A stretch of 64,000 nucleotides of DNA from Trebouxia sp. TZW2008 (taxonomy: Eukaryota > Chlorophyta > Trebouxiophyceae > Trebouxiales > Trebouxiaceae), in assembly GCA_002118135.1 (NCBI GenBank), contig BDIU01000316.1, positions 1 through 64,000 on the forward strand, written 5' to 3'. The translations under genes and the position numbers were made by a program. Below are positions 9,149 to 24,100 of the stretch, in pieces. Each line of letters starts with the position of its first letter. Position 1 is the stretch's first letter. A model generated the notes under the pieces. That model was not told the DNA's origin, did no database searches, and worked only from the letters and a program-made list of their open reading frames with translations.

Positions 9149-12100
9149 TCAGCTTGGCTTGAACTTCAACTTCACTTTGAGCCGTGTTGGCTTCATTTGA
9201 GATTTGTTATCAGGCTGCATGTCGTGTACAGCATGACTACTGCTGGATTCAACCTTGCCATTTGGGGCAACTGTCGTTGCATGCATGCTAGGTGCGCCTG
9301 TGGCGTTGTATGCTGGCTCAGCATGACGTGCACCTGGGTCATCATTCCGGCTGATTGCAAAGCCCTGCCATTCTGATTTGACAGGTTCAGTCTTGAGCAC
9401 AGGCTGGCCAGAGTCAAGATCAGACCAATTGTGCTGATGGGCAGCCAGGCCACCTTCAGGAGTGACGCTTCTGGACCTTTTGACCCTTTTTGTGGCTTTG
9501 ACAACGCCATGGCCTGAGCTGGCATGGGCATCACTGGCTGCCCTGCTGGAATCGCCGTGCCCTGTCTGAGTATCTTCATCTGCCAAATTGGCGTCTGCAT
9601 GCATTGCACTTCTAAACTGCTGCGATTGCATTTGAGTGACAAATGCTGCTCCAACATACCAGCAGTATGAGCGCAACAGTGTTCCAGACATCAAAGCATG
9701 CCAGTGTTGGTGCGCTGACAACAGCTCAACCCTGAAACATTTGAGCACATTCCAGCATGCACGACTGCTCATGCATCATATTTACAGCTTGTTCTTTCAT
9801 GTCAACTGCATCAGCATATGCAAAAGTGTGTATACTTACACATGTTGTGCGTACATACATACCTACAACTTCCTCTTCCATGTCGTCCTCATCAGCAAGG
9901 GCATCCTCAGCGCCTTCCTCAGTTTGGCTTCCAGTCAGGCCCGACAGTTCCGGCTGTGCATAGCCCCTTGGACCTGTCGCGAATTTCTGGTCATCTTCAT
10001 CTTTCAGAAGGACATCTGCTGAGCGCTTCAAGCCTCTGACCTGCCTGTCTTGGGCTGCCTGCAAGAGTAGAGCACAGATGAATGAGTCATATGCTTCCAG
10101 ACTGTAGCATCAAATCTGATGTCAAGTGGACTGCAGCAGGGTGCAACAGGCCCTTCCAAAATTAGTGGATTGCCCACTTGAGGGCTCAATTTGGTGGGGG
10201 GCGTTGCCCCCGACCAAATCGCGCAAACAGTCAATATTAGTGGGCTACCCGCCTGCCAAGCCAAAAGTCAAGTGGGAGGATAGAACCAAATTATAAGCCA
10301 GCGAACTACGTTTCAGCTGGGCCTGCAAAGATGCTGGAGCATCTGTTCAAGCTCCCGGGCTGCCTCTTGAGACAGAGGCTCCCATTATGATGCCTAACGG
10401 CGTAGACTTTTCTTTTCTTTTTTTCCTCTCTGTTCAAGCGCAATGGATCTTGCCAATGCTGCCGCAAACTTTTAACATTAGGCATCAGCTAGGCTGCCAG
10501 AAACAGCTGCTTTGGCTGACTGAGGCTTCTGGCGACGTTTGTTGACTGGCTAGGAGGCTTTGTTTACAGCTTTGCATTGCAGTGACGCTTGAAACAGGTG
10601 ACAAATTACAGTGTATGAGCAAAGGGTTTCCCAGTCAGCTTATGGCTGCAAGGACCTGCAACTTACATGTGCAGAAGCAATAACTGCAAGAGTCCTTGCC
10701 CGCAAGATGCCTTGCAGCCATGGAGATTTTGAGTGGGCTTCCCACTTGGCCATGTTGCGAAACCCGGCGGGTTTTCTGCGGGTTGTCCAACCCTGGACTG
10801 CAGCTTGGTGACAAGTTTAAGCTTGCAATGCTTTGCCTTTGGTTCACTGTGCCATGCAGACGCTTTTGTGGCTGAGACCACTGCTGATGCTGAGCAGGCC
10901 AGTGCTCCGCAACAGTGCTGTGACCAGCCGCTCTGTTGGTGGTGATGCTTGTGCAAAAGGGAAGGGAAAAGTTTTATGCAATTGGGTGTGTCTGACAGGC
11001 CTCAAATAGAGCGTAGCATCCAACTATGATGCCTGTGTCTTGATCAGACCAAGACAGACAGAGATTTGGTGACAATGCTCAGTACTCAAGATGATCAACC
11101 TGCGAGGCGTACTGTTGGGTCTGGGCCACCACAGGGCAGCGAGCTTGGCCATTAGCCAGGCCCGGCACATTGGCCATGGCAGCCATGTCAGCAATGAGAT
11201 GAGGCTTGTGCTTGCTGGTGGCCACTAGGGTGTCATGCACGTCCTGCTGGTCAAACAGCAGCCATTCTGGCACCTCATGCATCCCTGCAAGCACTCATGC
11301 TACGATTCAAGCTCCAGCCCATTGTTGATATGCTGCGTATGAGAATAGCCAGCCTTCCGGTTGTGCTTGCTAGCGGCCCCCAGGGTATCATGCACATTCT
11401 GCTGGTCAAACAGCAGCCACTCTGGAACTTCATCCCTCCCTGCACCCCCCCACGCAGCCATCGTTTGATGTTATTTTTGTGAATGATGATGTGTTCAGGG
11501 ACCTCCTGCAACTGTGCAGCAGTCCGTAAAGCTGTCAACCAGCATTACCACATATGATGATGTTGATGATGCAGTCCAGCACTTCATGCATGCCTATAGC
11601 TCTCATGCGAGCATTGGCCAATCATGTACACAGCGCAAAAGCTACGCATGAACGCAGTCAGCATTTTGTCCAGGTTTCCTGCACATTGCTCATTGGTAGA
11701 TCAGCCATGTATGCATGCAATCAGTCACGGAAACCTTTGGAATTTGATTCTCAATGTTTTGCAAGATGCAAGCAGCCGCAAGATGCTGCAAAGTGCATGC
11801 ATACTGCAGGCGCAAAGCATGTATCGGCACCAACATGCAATCGTGTGTAGCAGCAAAGTGCTCATGTGGAGAGGACCTACCCATAGGTGCACTAGTTGCA
11901 TCCAACTCCGCGTCAATGGCTCGAAAGGTGGCCAGCTCTGCAGAGCTGCGAGCCAGGCGGCAGTTCAGCTCATCGTCACTGGGCACCTCATTGTGTGCCC
12001 GCTGCAAGTTCTCCTCATCCTGTATCAGCAGTGCTTTGTTGGTCAAATGCCAAACAAGCACACTGACTGCTCAAAGCCTATTGTTTGCTGCTAGATAAGA

Positions 12101-15100
12101 GCTTGCATAGCATCTTGTGTCATCGGTGCTTGCGAATCACATCAAACAAGCAATAGCCATGCCTTTCTTGACGTTGTTGTGCTGTTGCCGTGCTGTTGTC
12201 AGGATGAAGCCAGCAAGACCTGATGTTTTGACATGGCCTGAGATGAAGACAAAGTCAACTTCACAGCATGGACATATCATACACGGCAACTTCACACGAG
12301 CAATGACAGATCATGGCTTGTACGCAGGTACAGTATTTCTTGCAGAGGAACACAACTGCACATGCTTCATGTCATCAGCTTAAAAGCTGTCAAAGTGAGC
12401 AAGAAGCAGCTGCATCAGAGGCAGGACCAGCTGCAGGCGGAAGTTTGAGCTGCAACTACACTTGTTGAGCAGACACTATAGGTCCTTGAAGCAAGGCAAT
12501 GCATGATGAAGCATGCACAGATAAAGTCCAGCTGACCTGCAGAAGGGCCTCCAGGGTTTGTTTGCGTTCCTCCATGCTGGTCTGCATGTCAAAGCGCCCT
12601 GCATCAATGACCTCATTGGCCATGTCAATCTTCATCTTCTGGATGTTGTTGCGCACCAGGGACTCTATGCTGTCAGCATACCGCCTCTTGCGCCTGGCAG
12701 CCTGCACAACCACAGTTGAACCATCTTGGCAGACTGCATTTTGCAGTGCAGAGCAGCACTAGCAGCAGTAATAGCACTGCAGTGACGCCTAAGCATACTG
12801 GTGGTGAGCAGCATATCAAGTCCATGGCAAGCTGCCATCTATGCATCACAGCCAATGTGATATGTAATGTTGCACAGACTTCAGTGTGGATGCAGCAGAA
12901 GCAAGATGGCACAGAATGATCTCCAAATCACGGCTTTATGACCATTGCTGAGACCAACTAGGCATGTACTGGCAAGCCTATTACGGCATAGTCCAGCAGT
13001 ATCACACCGAATCACAACAGCAGATGCAGGAGGGCATGTGATGCCTCAAAACCTACAGAAAGGGTGCTCACCGGGCTGCCAGGAGCATCGTACATGGAGT
13101 CATCAGGGGCATCTGCAACAGCCTCGAAGTGGATGACCCTCACTTCCTTAGTCTGCCCAATCCTGTGAGCCCTGGCTATGGCCTGCTCCTCATTCTTAGG
13201 GTTGGGGTCAGGGTCATAAACCACGACTGTGTCAGCAGTCTGCAGATTGAGGCCACGGCCGGCTGCTCTGATGCTCAGCAAGAAGATGAAGACATCGCTG
13301 TTGGGCGCGTTGAAACGCTTGATGGCAGTCTCCCTGCAGTTTGGAAGCTAGTGGTTTGACCAGTTTGCCTGCGTGCCATGGTGCAAGGTGCATGCATGTG
13401 CAACCACTGGGTCAGCAGTCTGCAAGTTGAGACTAAATCTGCGTGCCCTGATGCTCAGCAAGAAGATGGAGACATCACTATTGGGTGCATTACAGCGCTT
13501 GCTGGCAGTCTTACATACCTGTCTTCAAGGGCAGTTCCACCGTCAATACGGGCATACTGCATAGCCTCAGTGCCGTCTGCCCCAAAGCGCCGCCACCGCA
13601 GATAGCCCTCCAGCAAATCCAGCAGCTTGGTCATGGTGCTGAACAGCAGCACTCTGTGTCCAGTCTTGAATAGCTTGGTTAGCAGGCGGTCCAGCACACA
13701 CAGTTTGCCACACTGTCTGAGCAACCCCGCCTGACCCTCCCCATAGTCAGGGGGGTAGCTGAGGGCGGGATGATTGCAAACCTTGCGCAGCTCCATGCAC
13801 TTGTTGTTGAGAGGGGCGAAGCTGTGACGGTGGGACTTGCCAATGCGGGGATCAAAGGGGGAGAGGCGTAGGGTGCCTGTGGCTTTTACCCAGTCGTAGA
13901 TGACGCTCTGGTAGGCTGTCATGGCAACATGAACGGTGAGAGCCACCTGCATGACAAGAAACTGTCAATGCAGAGAGCTTGTGGCCGTGTGACTTGCCAA
14001 TGCAGGGGTCAACAGGGGAGAGGCGTAGGGTGCCTGTGGCATTAATTCAGCCATAGATGGCGCTCTGATAGGCTGCCATGGCAGCATGAGCCGCTTGCAG
14101 TGAGAGCCACTTGCAGGGACAGGAAAGTGACTGCTGGTACCTGATGCACAGAACGACACCATGCAGGTCTACTGTGTGGACTGATGCAAATGTAGAAGAC
14201 ACTGTTTTTCCTAGATCTGCGTCTACCCACCCGGTGCATATGAACATGTTGCAATACCACTTTGCAGTTCTTGCCGGTAAATTGGCAACCATCAAAGCAA
14301 AAGGAAAAGCAGGACTACCTTGGGTGCAAGCTTGCCCTCCAACACCCAAGACACGATGCTGCTGCCTGCCTCCTAAAATCAAGATGGGCAGTGTTTCCAG
14401 CAATCCTACAGGAAACAGAAGAATTACCTTGGGCGGGAGCTTGCCCTCAACATCTTGCACTTGACGCCTGAGCATAAAGGGCTCCAGAATCTGGTGCAGC
14501 CTGTGAATGACCACCACCCGCTTCTCCATGGCCACATCATCTTCACCGCCAGCACCAGGCGCAGTCTTGCCAAAGCTGTCGCCAAACCACTCTGCGAACT
14601 GATTCTTGTCATCAAACACCTGCACCAATCACAGTAATCTCAGGGGTCTCAGGACGCTCATTGCAAGGACATTCTCCTTTGAGTACAGTGCAACTGGGAA
14701 ACTACCATAGCACTGTAGCTCCTGTGGCGTTGTTGCTGTTTGTACAATCACTGTGAAACAAAGGCAGGCACGTGTCCAGATTATCGCTGGGCACCAGTTG
14801 AGACTGTGTATCTAAGGCATGCACAAAACAGCAGTGTAGCACAGACAGTGACTTATATGATGTTTTCTGCTCAAGCTCCAGAGAATGGGCTGACACGGGC
14901 ACAGTGCTGTACTTGGCCGTGACTGAAAAACAAGCAGCATTTGCATCACTACTGGTGTTGGAATCATATGGCCAAAGCTGTGCCAACGCCTAGTCCAGTC
15001 CCAATCTGACGGACTGCTGGCTTGGTCTGTGGTGAGTTGTGCTTCAGAAAGCCCTCAAGGAGAGCAGTTACGCTGCAAACGCCTTGAGCAGCAGCAAACC

Positions 15101-18100
15101 GACCTGGACCAAGCCTACCAAAGCAGCCTAGCTTGTGGGCATGTTTTGCCAGCATTTCATGACAGGTGGTGGCATGCTTTGCAGTGCTTTGCGTATTAAA
15201 GAAACCCCATCTGGGCTTGAAGCAAAGTTTCACTGCTGATGCAAGCTGCTGCTGTCTTGCGCCAGCATCTAACATCACCAGTACAACTGTGAGTCATGCA
15301 CAGGCGGTGTTGCCGAGCAGCATGCAGAGACTTGAGGTGAAAAACGGAGCCAGCACCTGAGGCAAAGTTGTAGCAACAGGAAGCATGCATGCCACAGGGC
15401 TCTTTGCAGCAGCATGCAGCAAGGAGAGGTGTATGATATTATAAGAGGGCCTGTATGGCACAGTGGAGGGGCACCTCCATGAGCGCCTCAGGCAGGAGCA
15501 GATTGCACCAGCACCAATCATTGATATGCACAGGCAATGGCATGCAGGGGCATGTATAATGTGATTACCTCAGGCAGGAGGAGGTTGAGTAAGCTCCACA
15601 GCTCCTGCAGCTCGTTCTGCAGAGGGGTGCCCGTCAGCAGCAGGCGCCGCAAAGTGGTGAAGCGGTCCAGGTCTCGCGCCAGCTTGCTCTGCCGGTCCTT
15701 CATGCGTTGCGCTTCATCAATGATCACATACTTCCACTCCACCTGCATAGCAGAGCCTTGTCAATGATCAAATACTGTCAGTCCACCTGCAAAGCAGACC
15801 ACTGTCCAGTTGTGACTGTAGCCTGAGAGATTGCTCTGCCGGTCCTTCATGCGCTGTGCCTCGTCAATGATCACATACTTCTACTCCACCTAAAAAGCAG
15901 ACTTGTCCAGTTGTGACTGCTAGAATCAGAAAAGTGCTTGCCATGTTGATGATTGTCGGGCATGCTCAACACACTGCTCTATGCGCTTGAGTCATGCTTG
16001 TGTTGACTTTGCTGCATGCCCAGTGAAGTGTCAGAAGTCCCTTGCCCTGCACCCTTGAGGCCCAGACACAATGACGTCTACAAAACATACACCAAACCCC
16101 TGTTCAAACTTAGTCAATCTGAGCGCATGTACATGTGCTATGCACAATGTTGAGACTCACAACATAACTTGACAAGAGGCTGTTGCTAGCTTATGCAGCT
16201 AGTAACATGATGCGCATGACATCCAATGCAGTACACAGCACTCACCTTGGACAGCTTGGCCCTGTCGCGCATGATGTACTCATACGTGGTGACCAGCACG
16301 TCTAACTGCAGGAGGGAGACTTCTTGGGTGAACTTGCGCGCCACTCCTTAAGAGCTTAAAGCGATGTGACAGTATGCTGTGCTTGCTGTCCTTTCCAAGG
16401 CCTTTGCCAGGATCACAGCACAGCACCAAGCTCAGCAAGAACACAGCGCTCACCTTAGACAGCTTGGCCCTGTCCCGCATGATGTATTCATACGTGGTGA
16501 CCAGCACGTTGAACTGCAGGGAGGACACCTCCTGGGTGAACTTGCGCGCCCTCTCTTCCTTCTGCCCCACATAATATACGCAGCGCACACTGGGCAGCCA
16601 CTGGTTCAGCTCTGATTTCCAGTTGACCATGACAGCGTTGGGCACAATAATAAGATGGGGCCCATAATTGTTCTTGTGCTCCATCAGATAGGCAAGCAAT
16701 GCCATAACCTGCAGTGACAATAAGACTTGGCGGCTATTGTTGCTCACAGCTGGTCTGCCGGTGGTTCAGATTAGGTTCAGCTCTGACTTGCAAGCCATGA
16801 CAGCATTGTGCACAATGATGGGATGGGGACCGTAGATGTTCTTGTGCTCCATCAGGTAGGCAGACAATGCCATGACCTGCAAGTCAGAGCAGCAGTACAG
16901 TTTGCTGACACTGTCACTCTATATTTTAGTACATGAGCCGCACATCATGCAGCCACTGTTTCAGCTCTGACTGGCAACATACGGCAGCATTGGGCACAAT
17001 GATGAGATGGCGCCCACAATTCTTCTTGTGCTCCATCAGATAGGCAAGTAGCGCCATGACCTGCAATGACAATAAGACTTGGCAGCTGTTGTTGCTCACA
17101 GCTGGTCAGCCACTAGTTCAGCTATGACTGGCAAAGCATGACAGCTTTGGGTACAATGACGAGGTACGGCCCGTAGTTGTTCTTGTGTTTCATCAGATAG
17201 GCCAGCAGTGCCATGACCTGCACACAGAAAAGCATTCGGCTGATGCTGTTGCTCATGATATAGTATGCGCACTGCACACCATGCAGCCACTGATTCAGTT
17301 CTGACTGGCAAATCATGACAGCATTGGGCACAATGATGCGGCAGGGACCGTAGTTGTTCTTGTGCTTCATCAAGCAGGCAAGTAATGCCATGACCTGCAA
17401 GTTATAGCAGTTGTATAATTCGCTGACAAACTTGCTCACACCACTCACTGCATTGTGCAACCAAAGTGCTAGTATAATGATACATGTCATAAAAACAACA
17501 AGAGATTACACACTATAGCGATGATGCACAACTACTGAGGAATGAATTGTGTCAACAGGCCAATGTAAACAGGACTTTACATGTCATTTTCACCTGAATA
17601 ACTCACTTACAGGGATGCGTTGACATATGACATGGTGTAACAGCAGTGCTGCACAGCAGCTGGCTCAAAACGCAGCATCTGTGTGCTCAATGAGAGGCAT
17701 GTAGGGAGCTCTGAAGCAAGCTGCTTTGACGTGGTCAAGCTGCTGCTTCCAGCTCACTACAAAGCCATTGAGCACAATTTCTGCCTGCTTGAGTGCTGCG
17801 AGCTATGTCAAACAGTGCCTGTGTACATCATGCCTTGCTCAATAGCACACACAGCCTGCGCGTACTGCCCGAGGCAAACATGTCACACAGCAGGGCTCCT
17901 TCTGAGCACAGCCTCAGCAAGGCCTGTTGCATCTGCAGCTCTCTGGCAACATGAAAACTGTTGCCTCCTTGTATGCCCACACAAGTGGCACAACAGCAAG
18001 CAGCAACTGCAGCCACTAGGGAAAAGCCCCAAGTGAACACCATCGGAACACCATCCACTGCAGCCCACCATCTGATACTGCCTCAGCTTGGCGCCCCAGG

Positions 18101-21100
18101 AAAGTTCAGCAAAGCATTAGCCATAGGGGTGGGGAACAAGCTTTACATGCGCTCATGTTGCACAGTCTTGCCAAAGCCCATCTATTTGCCAAGATGCCAC
18201 TAAGGTGGTTATTATACAGGGACACCATCTACAACAGCTGCTGCTATAGGCAGCAGCCCTAACAGGTTTGACACAAACTTCTGCTGACCTGCAAAGTCTT
18301 GCCAAGGCCCAGTTCATCTGCCAAGATGCCATTGAGGTGGGTTTTGTACAGGGACACCATCCACGGCAGCCCCAACAGTCACACCAGCACACAGCAATTC
18401 CAGCATTTGGGCAGGACTCACTACCTGCACAGTCTTGCCAAGGCCCATCTCATCTGCCAGGATGCCATTCAGGTGGTTATTATACAGGGACACCATCCAC
18501 TGCAGGCCCACCATCTGGTACTGTCTCAGCTTAGCGCCTGAAGGGGGTTTTAGCATGCTGGGCTGGCTTCGCACAACCTCCTCTACAGAGTGGGCCAGGC
18601 TGTAGTAGCGGCTCTGTGCATCGCCTAGGCCTGAGGTTGAGCTCTTGGCTGCATCACTGGTTGCTGCAGTCTCCTGCATAGCCTGAGAGGCTGCTGCCTG
18701 AACCTCATCCTCTGTCAAGCCCTGCATCAACATATCAAGGCTGAGGCCTCAGTCGCAGACCAGGCTTTATTGTCGAAATCACAAGGGCTGGCATAAAGTT
18801 CTTGGCTGCGTCACTGGTTGCTGCTGTCTCCTGCATGGCATGAGATGCTACTGTCTGAACCTCATCCTCTGTCAAGCCCTGCATCAACATATCAAGGCTG
18901 AGGCCTCAAGTGCAGACCAGGCTTTAGTGTCAAAATCACAAGGGCTGGCATCAAGCTCTTGGCTGCGTCGCTGGTTGCTGCTGTCTCCTGCATGGCATGA
19001 GAGGCTACTGCCTGAACCTCGTCCTCTGTCAAGCCCTGCATCAACATATCAAGGCTGAGGTCTCAGTCGCAGACCAGGCTTCAGTGTTGAAAACACAAAG
19101 GCTGGCGTCAAGTCCTTGGCTGCGTCACTGGTTGCTGCTGTCTCCTGCATGGCATGAGAGGCTGCTGCCTGAACCTCATCCTCTGTCAAGCCCTGCATCA
19201 ACATATCAAGGCTGAGGCCTCAGTCGGAGACCAGGCTTTAGTGTTGAAATCACAAGGGCTGGTGTCAAGTTCTTGGCTGCGTCACTGGTTGCTGCTGTCT
19301 CCTGCATGGCATGAGAGGCTGCTGCTTGAATCTCATGTCTGTCAAGCCCTGCATACAACACATCAAGGCTGAAGACTCAGTTGAAGACCTGGCTGCAAGA
19401 CTGGCTATGGGATCAAACTGTTGAAGAGCGGGCTTTTGTACTGCATGACCTCCATCTGGAGGCTGCTGTCTGCTGCATGGCTAGGGAGGCTGCTGCCTGA
19501 ACATCATCCCCTGTCAGTCCCCACAAGCATGTACCTTGATCCTATTTGCGCTGTGACATGTCAAAACAGACATGCAAGTCCAGCTGGCCTGACAAGACAG
19601 GACTTGGGCCAAACACTAGCAATAGCCTGCATCTGAAAATGCTATCATTACCATGAAGTACAGCAGCTGACCTGAGCTCTGGCCTCAGCCATGGCTTGTG
19701 CTGCAGCTTCACTGGCCTCTTGGCTCAGCTTCACGCTGGCCACCTTGCCTGCCAGCTTGTGCAGGTAGTCTTCAGTGTCGTCTAGGAAGCGGTTGATGAC
19801 CTCGTAGCGCTCGCTGGCGCCTTCTGGGCCCTTCTGCTTGGCCAAAAGCTCCTGGTATGCTTGCCAGTCATGCGCCTGACGCCAACAAGCATGCAAGTCT
19901 GTCAGCGTACAGGATAGAAGGCCTCCAGGCGCAAGTCTGTGCTGAAATGCAATCAACTCTGTTCATACAGTCATCTTAAGTTCATGGCAATGAATAAATG
20001 CCCAAAACCTCAAACATTGATTGATTTGTGCTTTGCCATTCATGTGCCTGCCCACAGGAAAATGCTGTCACTGGGAAACAAAGCTTTCTGCTAAACGCCA
20101 GACCTGTCAGCGTAAACTTCGCTGTCATGTTCTGGACCACATGCATCTGCTGAGAGCTAGAGCAAGGCTGTGTGTTAGCGCACATGAAGCTGTCCACATC
20201 AATCACAGTCTATCTGTTGACAAAGACCTACAATATTGCAAAAAGTCTCTTGCAGACTGCCTCTGCTGAAAGTGGCAGCATTAATGACAGCATATGACTT
20301 GTCTGACCTTGAGTGCATCCATACGCCTGCCTTTGTCATCATCACGAGCCTTGTGAGCGTCTCTGGCAAGCCTCTCATGCGTTTTGCTGACTGCCCTGTT
20401 GCGGGCGAGGCGTGATTCACGGCTGTAGTTGCTGCGCTCCTGAAGAGTGGTGCGGAACAGCTTGATCATCTTGGAGCGCTCTGCTGCTATGTCAGCCTTC
20501 TTCCTCTCCTCCTGCAGCGAAGTGGGCGTCCCTTTCATATTCAAGAACTGCTCAAGGGTCATTGAGATTCCAGGGCCATTCAGAAATAAGGGCTGCTGAG
20601 ACTCAAAGGCCATGCAGATTTGAAAATCACTCAGATTGAAGGCTGATCAATTGCAAGGGGCTTTCAGGGTCAGGGGAACAAATGTGCAACATGTGAGGCG
20701 AGGAGCATCTCCAACCTGGTCATACATGCTTGCCTTGACTGGTGTTGTACCACCATCTTTGTTGACATCATTTGTGCATGTTAATGCTGGCATGTGCATG
20801 CTGGCGCTGGCATGTCTTCTGCATAGTCATACAAATGTCATCCTTCCCGGGAATTGACAAAGATGACGCCAGATGATATATCCTCGAGTAGCTTAGTTTG
20901 ACCATTTCACAAGGCGCCATGATTGCCAATATCCAGGAAGGGTGAGCTTTGCATGAGGTCTGGAACACTCGCCAGCATAAGCATGCACAAATTGTATTGA
21001 CGCAGACAACCCTACAACACCAACGAAAGCAAGCCTGCATGACCAACTTGGGGTTGCTTGTATCCACGCATATGTAAACAAGCCTCAAGCATGATATAGA

Positions 21101-24100
21101 AACAATAGTGTTCACTACTGCTAGAAGAAGGCTCTGATGCTGCCTTTGAACATGTGATCGGAGCCCACTTGTTATTGGCGAGGCTGATACAGTAAACCCT
21201 CCTAACCACGACTGCACTGGCTGCCAAAACTACTAGCAGTCAGAACGCAGCAGTTGAATTCCAATTGCATTGTCCTCACAGCAAGAATTTCCGCACATCA
21301 AGTACGCCTATGACAGGCACTACTGTAAACATCTCAGCCTAGTGTAGACAAGAAGTCTGACCTGCTTGATGAACTCAATCCGCTGCCTGATGCAGTTGCG
21401 CACAAACTTGCGGTAGTTGCGCTCACTGAGGCCCTGCACATCCTCCTGCTCCTTCTCTATCATAGCACGCACCCTAGCCTGCTCATCTGCCAGCTTCAGC
21501 ATGCGCAGCTCCAGCAGCAGCTTGCCCTTGCCTGCTTTGCCATCGACCTGTCAGCAACACACACCCATGTTCAGTAACAAAATCTGTTCAATGGGGGCGC
21601 TGTTGTGATGACACGAACTGCTTGTGAGTGAGTTTGGGGCTTGCCCTTTACCCCTTTGCCTTGACCTGTTTAGCCAGCAGTACACATGTTGAGTCCATAA
21701 GTTGCAATTGCTCTCGTCATGCTATGTACTGTGTGTATGTGAGCTTGAGACTTGTGTAGGAAGGTGGTTTGCCATTGACCTGCAGCAACATGCACTCACA
21801 CTGCTGAAATGTTCACTACCGACGCACCCTGGCCTGCTCATCTGCTAGCTTCAGCACGCGCAGCTCCAGCAGCAGCTTACCCTTGCCTGCTTTGCCATCA
21901 ACCTGCCCAGCAAACAACACTCATGATGATTTAATAAGTGGTTGCAAATGCTCTTGTCATGCTATGTACTGTCTGTACGTGAGCTTGAGACTTGTGTAGC
22001 AAGGTGCGCTTGCCATTGACCTGCAGCAACATGCGCACATGCTGTTGAGATGTTCACTGTCAATGCACTCTGGCCTGCTCAGCTATCTTTGGCATGCGAG
22101 GGTCCAGCAGCAGCTTACCCTTGCCCGGTTTGCCATCAAACTGCAGCAACATCTCAAATGCTACAACGGCCAACGGAGCTTTAGTCTTTCATTGTGCCGC
22201 AAGACTAGTCAGCATTGGCCTGACTGTCAACATCCATGCATTCTGCATCATCCAAGACCTTTCCTGTGACTTTGCTGCAACTAGCACTGTCAGCAGCCAC
22301 CATCAGTAGCAGCAATGACAATTCTCCTTGCAGCTCAGCTCAGCTCAGCAACTAGAAGTTTTTGTGTCACCAGGGTTAGCTACAGCAGTCGCATAACCTG
22401 CCAACTGGACGCTGCTGAGCCAGTGGTAGAATTGTAAGTGCTGTTAAAGTGAAAGCGTCTCTGATTGTTCAGGTGAGAGGAGACGGGGTTATTTGCCTGC
22501 TAGAGATGGTTGTGCTGAAAGTGGCAGCAGAGTGAGTGCGGCACAAATTAGAGCAGTTTTCCAAGGTTGATGAGGACAAGTTCTGTGCCTTCCAGCATCA
22601 TGCTGCATTACTGAGATGAAGGCTCAGCCTTGAGTCAGTATCTGTGCTGAATGCAGGGCTGCCAAGGGCTGTGCAGCTGAGGATGGCATGCTGCACAGCC
22701 CTTGGCTCTGCAGTCATCATGGGATAACAATCACTCACCGATGCTCTGCCTTGCGTTAGCAATCGATCAGTGCCATTGTTGTTAAGGTATGCAGTAGGCA
22801 AGGCCTGCTGGTAGATGGGCAAAGACCCATCAGATGCAATCCCAGCCTACAGCATTCTGACAATGGCCATCAATTGTGGATGTTCCCACTGATGCATGGT
22901 TGTGCTGAAGCACTTGCAATGACCCACATGACATTTCGATGATTCTTTCTTTGCTCTTGGGCTGCCTCTTTAGACAGAGGCTCCAGTTATGACGCATGAT
23001 GGCATAGACTTTTCTTTTCTTTCTTTCTTTCTTTGCAAACAGGGCCTGCTGACCATAACTGCATGATGTGAAGGCTTGCACCGAGGTATCCCGTTGTACT
23101 GAAGCCCTTGCATGACCCACATGGCAATATTATGAGGGTTGAATTGTGAGCACCGCCAGCAAAGCAAGCACAGAACTTGCCTGCTGGAATCCTGGGAAGG
23201 GATTGTCAGCCAGCTGTGCTTCCAAATCTGCTATCTTAGCTCTGCGCCTGCGTATGGTCATGCTGTGGTACTCCTGCCGCAACAGCTGGGCAGCGTCATA
23301 GCCCATCTGCATGAGTGGCAGCTGCCCATTAGCAACTTGCTGCGGGACGTACTGCCCACCTCTTGGTGCTGAGACTGCCGTGAAGATTGGCCCACGATCT
23401 TTTACCCTGGGAGCTTGTACCTGTAACAAAGCAGCCACATCTTCTGCTATCTTGCCTCTGTGATGCGTGGGTTTGCGCTTATTAATGCATGTATGCAACA
23501 TCTGCTTTTGATGTCAAGAAAAGAGGCAGGACATAAACTGGGCCTGACTGCGAGTTCACCGTATGCGTTGTTGTCAGAGAACTGAGCTGCTGGCAGCTTT
23601 TGAAGTTTACAAGAGACAGGCATTGCTGGCACCCAACCAGCATACGACAGGCTATGAGCATTGCTGTCATGTGTCCAGTATGACTGACCTCAAGCATTGG
23701 CGCCTGCTGCTGTGATGCAAAATGTGCGGGCATCTGCGGCCTTGTCTGGCTTGCAAGGGTGCTCTGCACTGCAACAGGCTGCGCTGCGACCCTTGAAGCT
23801 GCCTGCAGCAACAAAAAAGTACATAAGACTCAGACTGGCACAATGAATTGTTGGCTGCCATGCTTGGAAAAAACAGCGCAAGGGCGCTCTGCACTGCAGC
23901 AGGTTGCGCTGCAACCCTTGAAGCCGCCTGCAACAATAAAAGACAATCACAAACTCATGATGCACAATATGGTCAGCAGCATTCGAGGCACTTGCTGTGA
24001 GGGTTTTGTTGTCTTCCATGATTATTGGTGCGCATGAAATGCGTTTGTGGAGCTGCTTTCAATACACCCAGTTCAACATTTGGGCTTGTATGCCTTTGTG

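Noticed and set aside
9636..10022. Plus-strand frames overlapping the BRM C-terminal exons
   Set aside because: Shadows of the minus-strand gene and its intron; no splice support.
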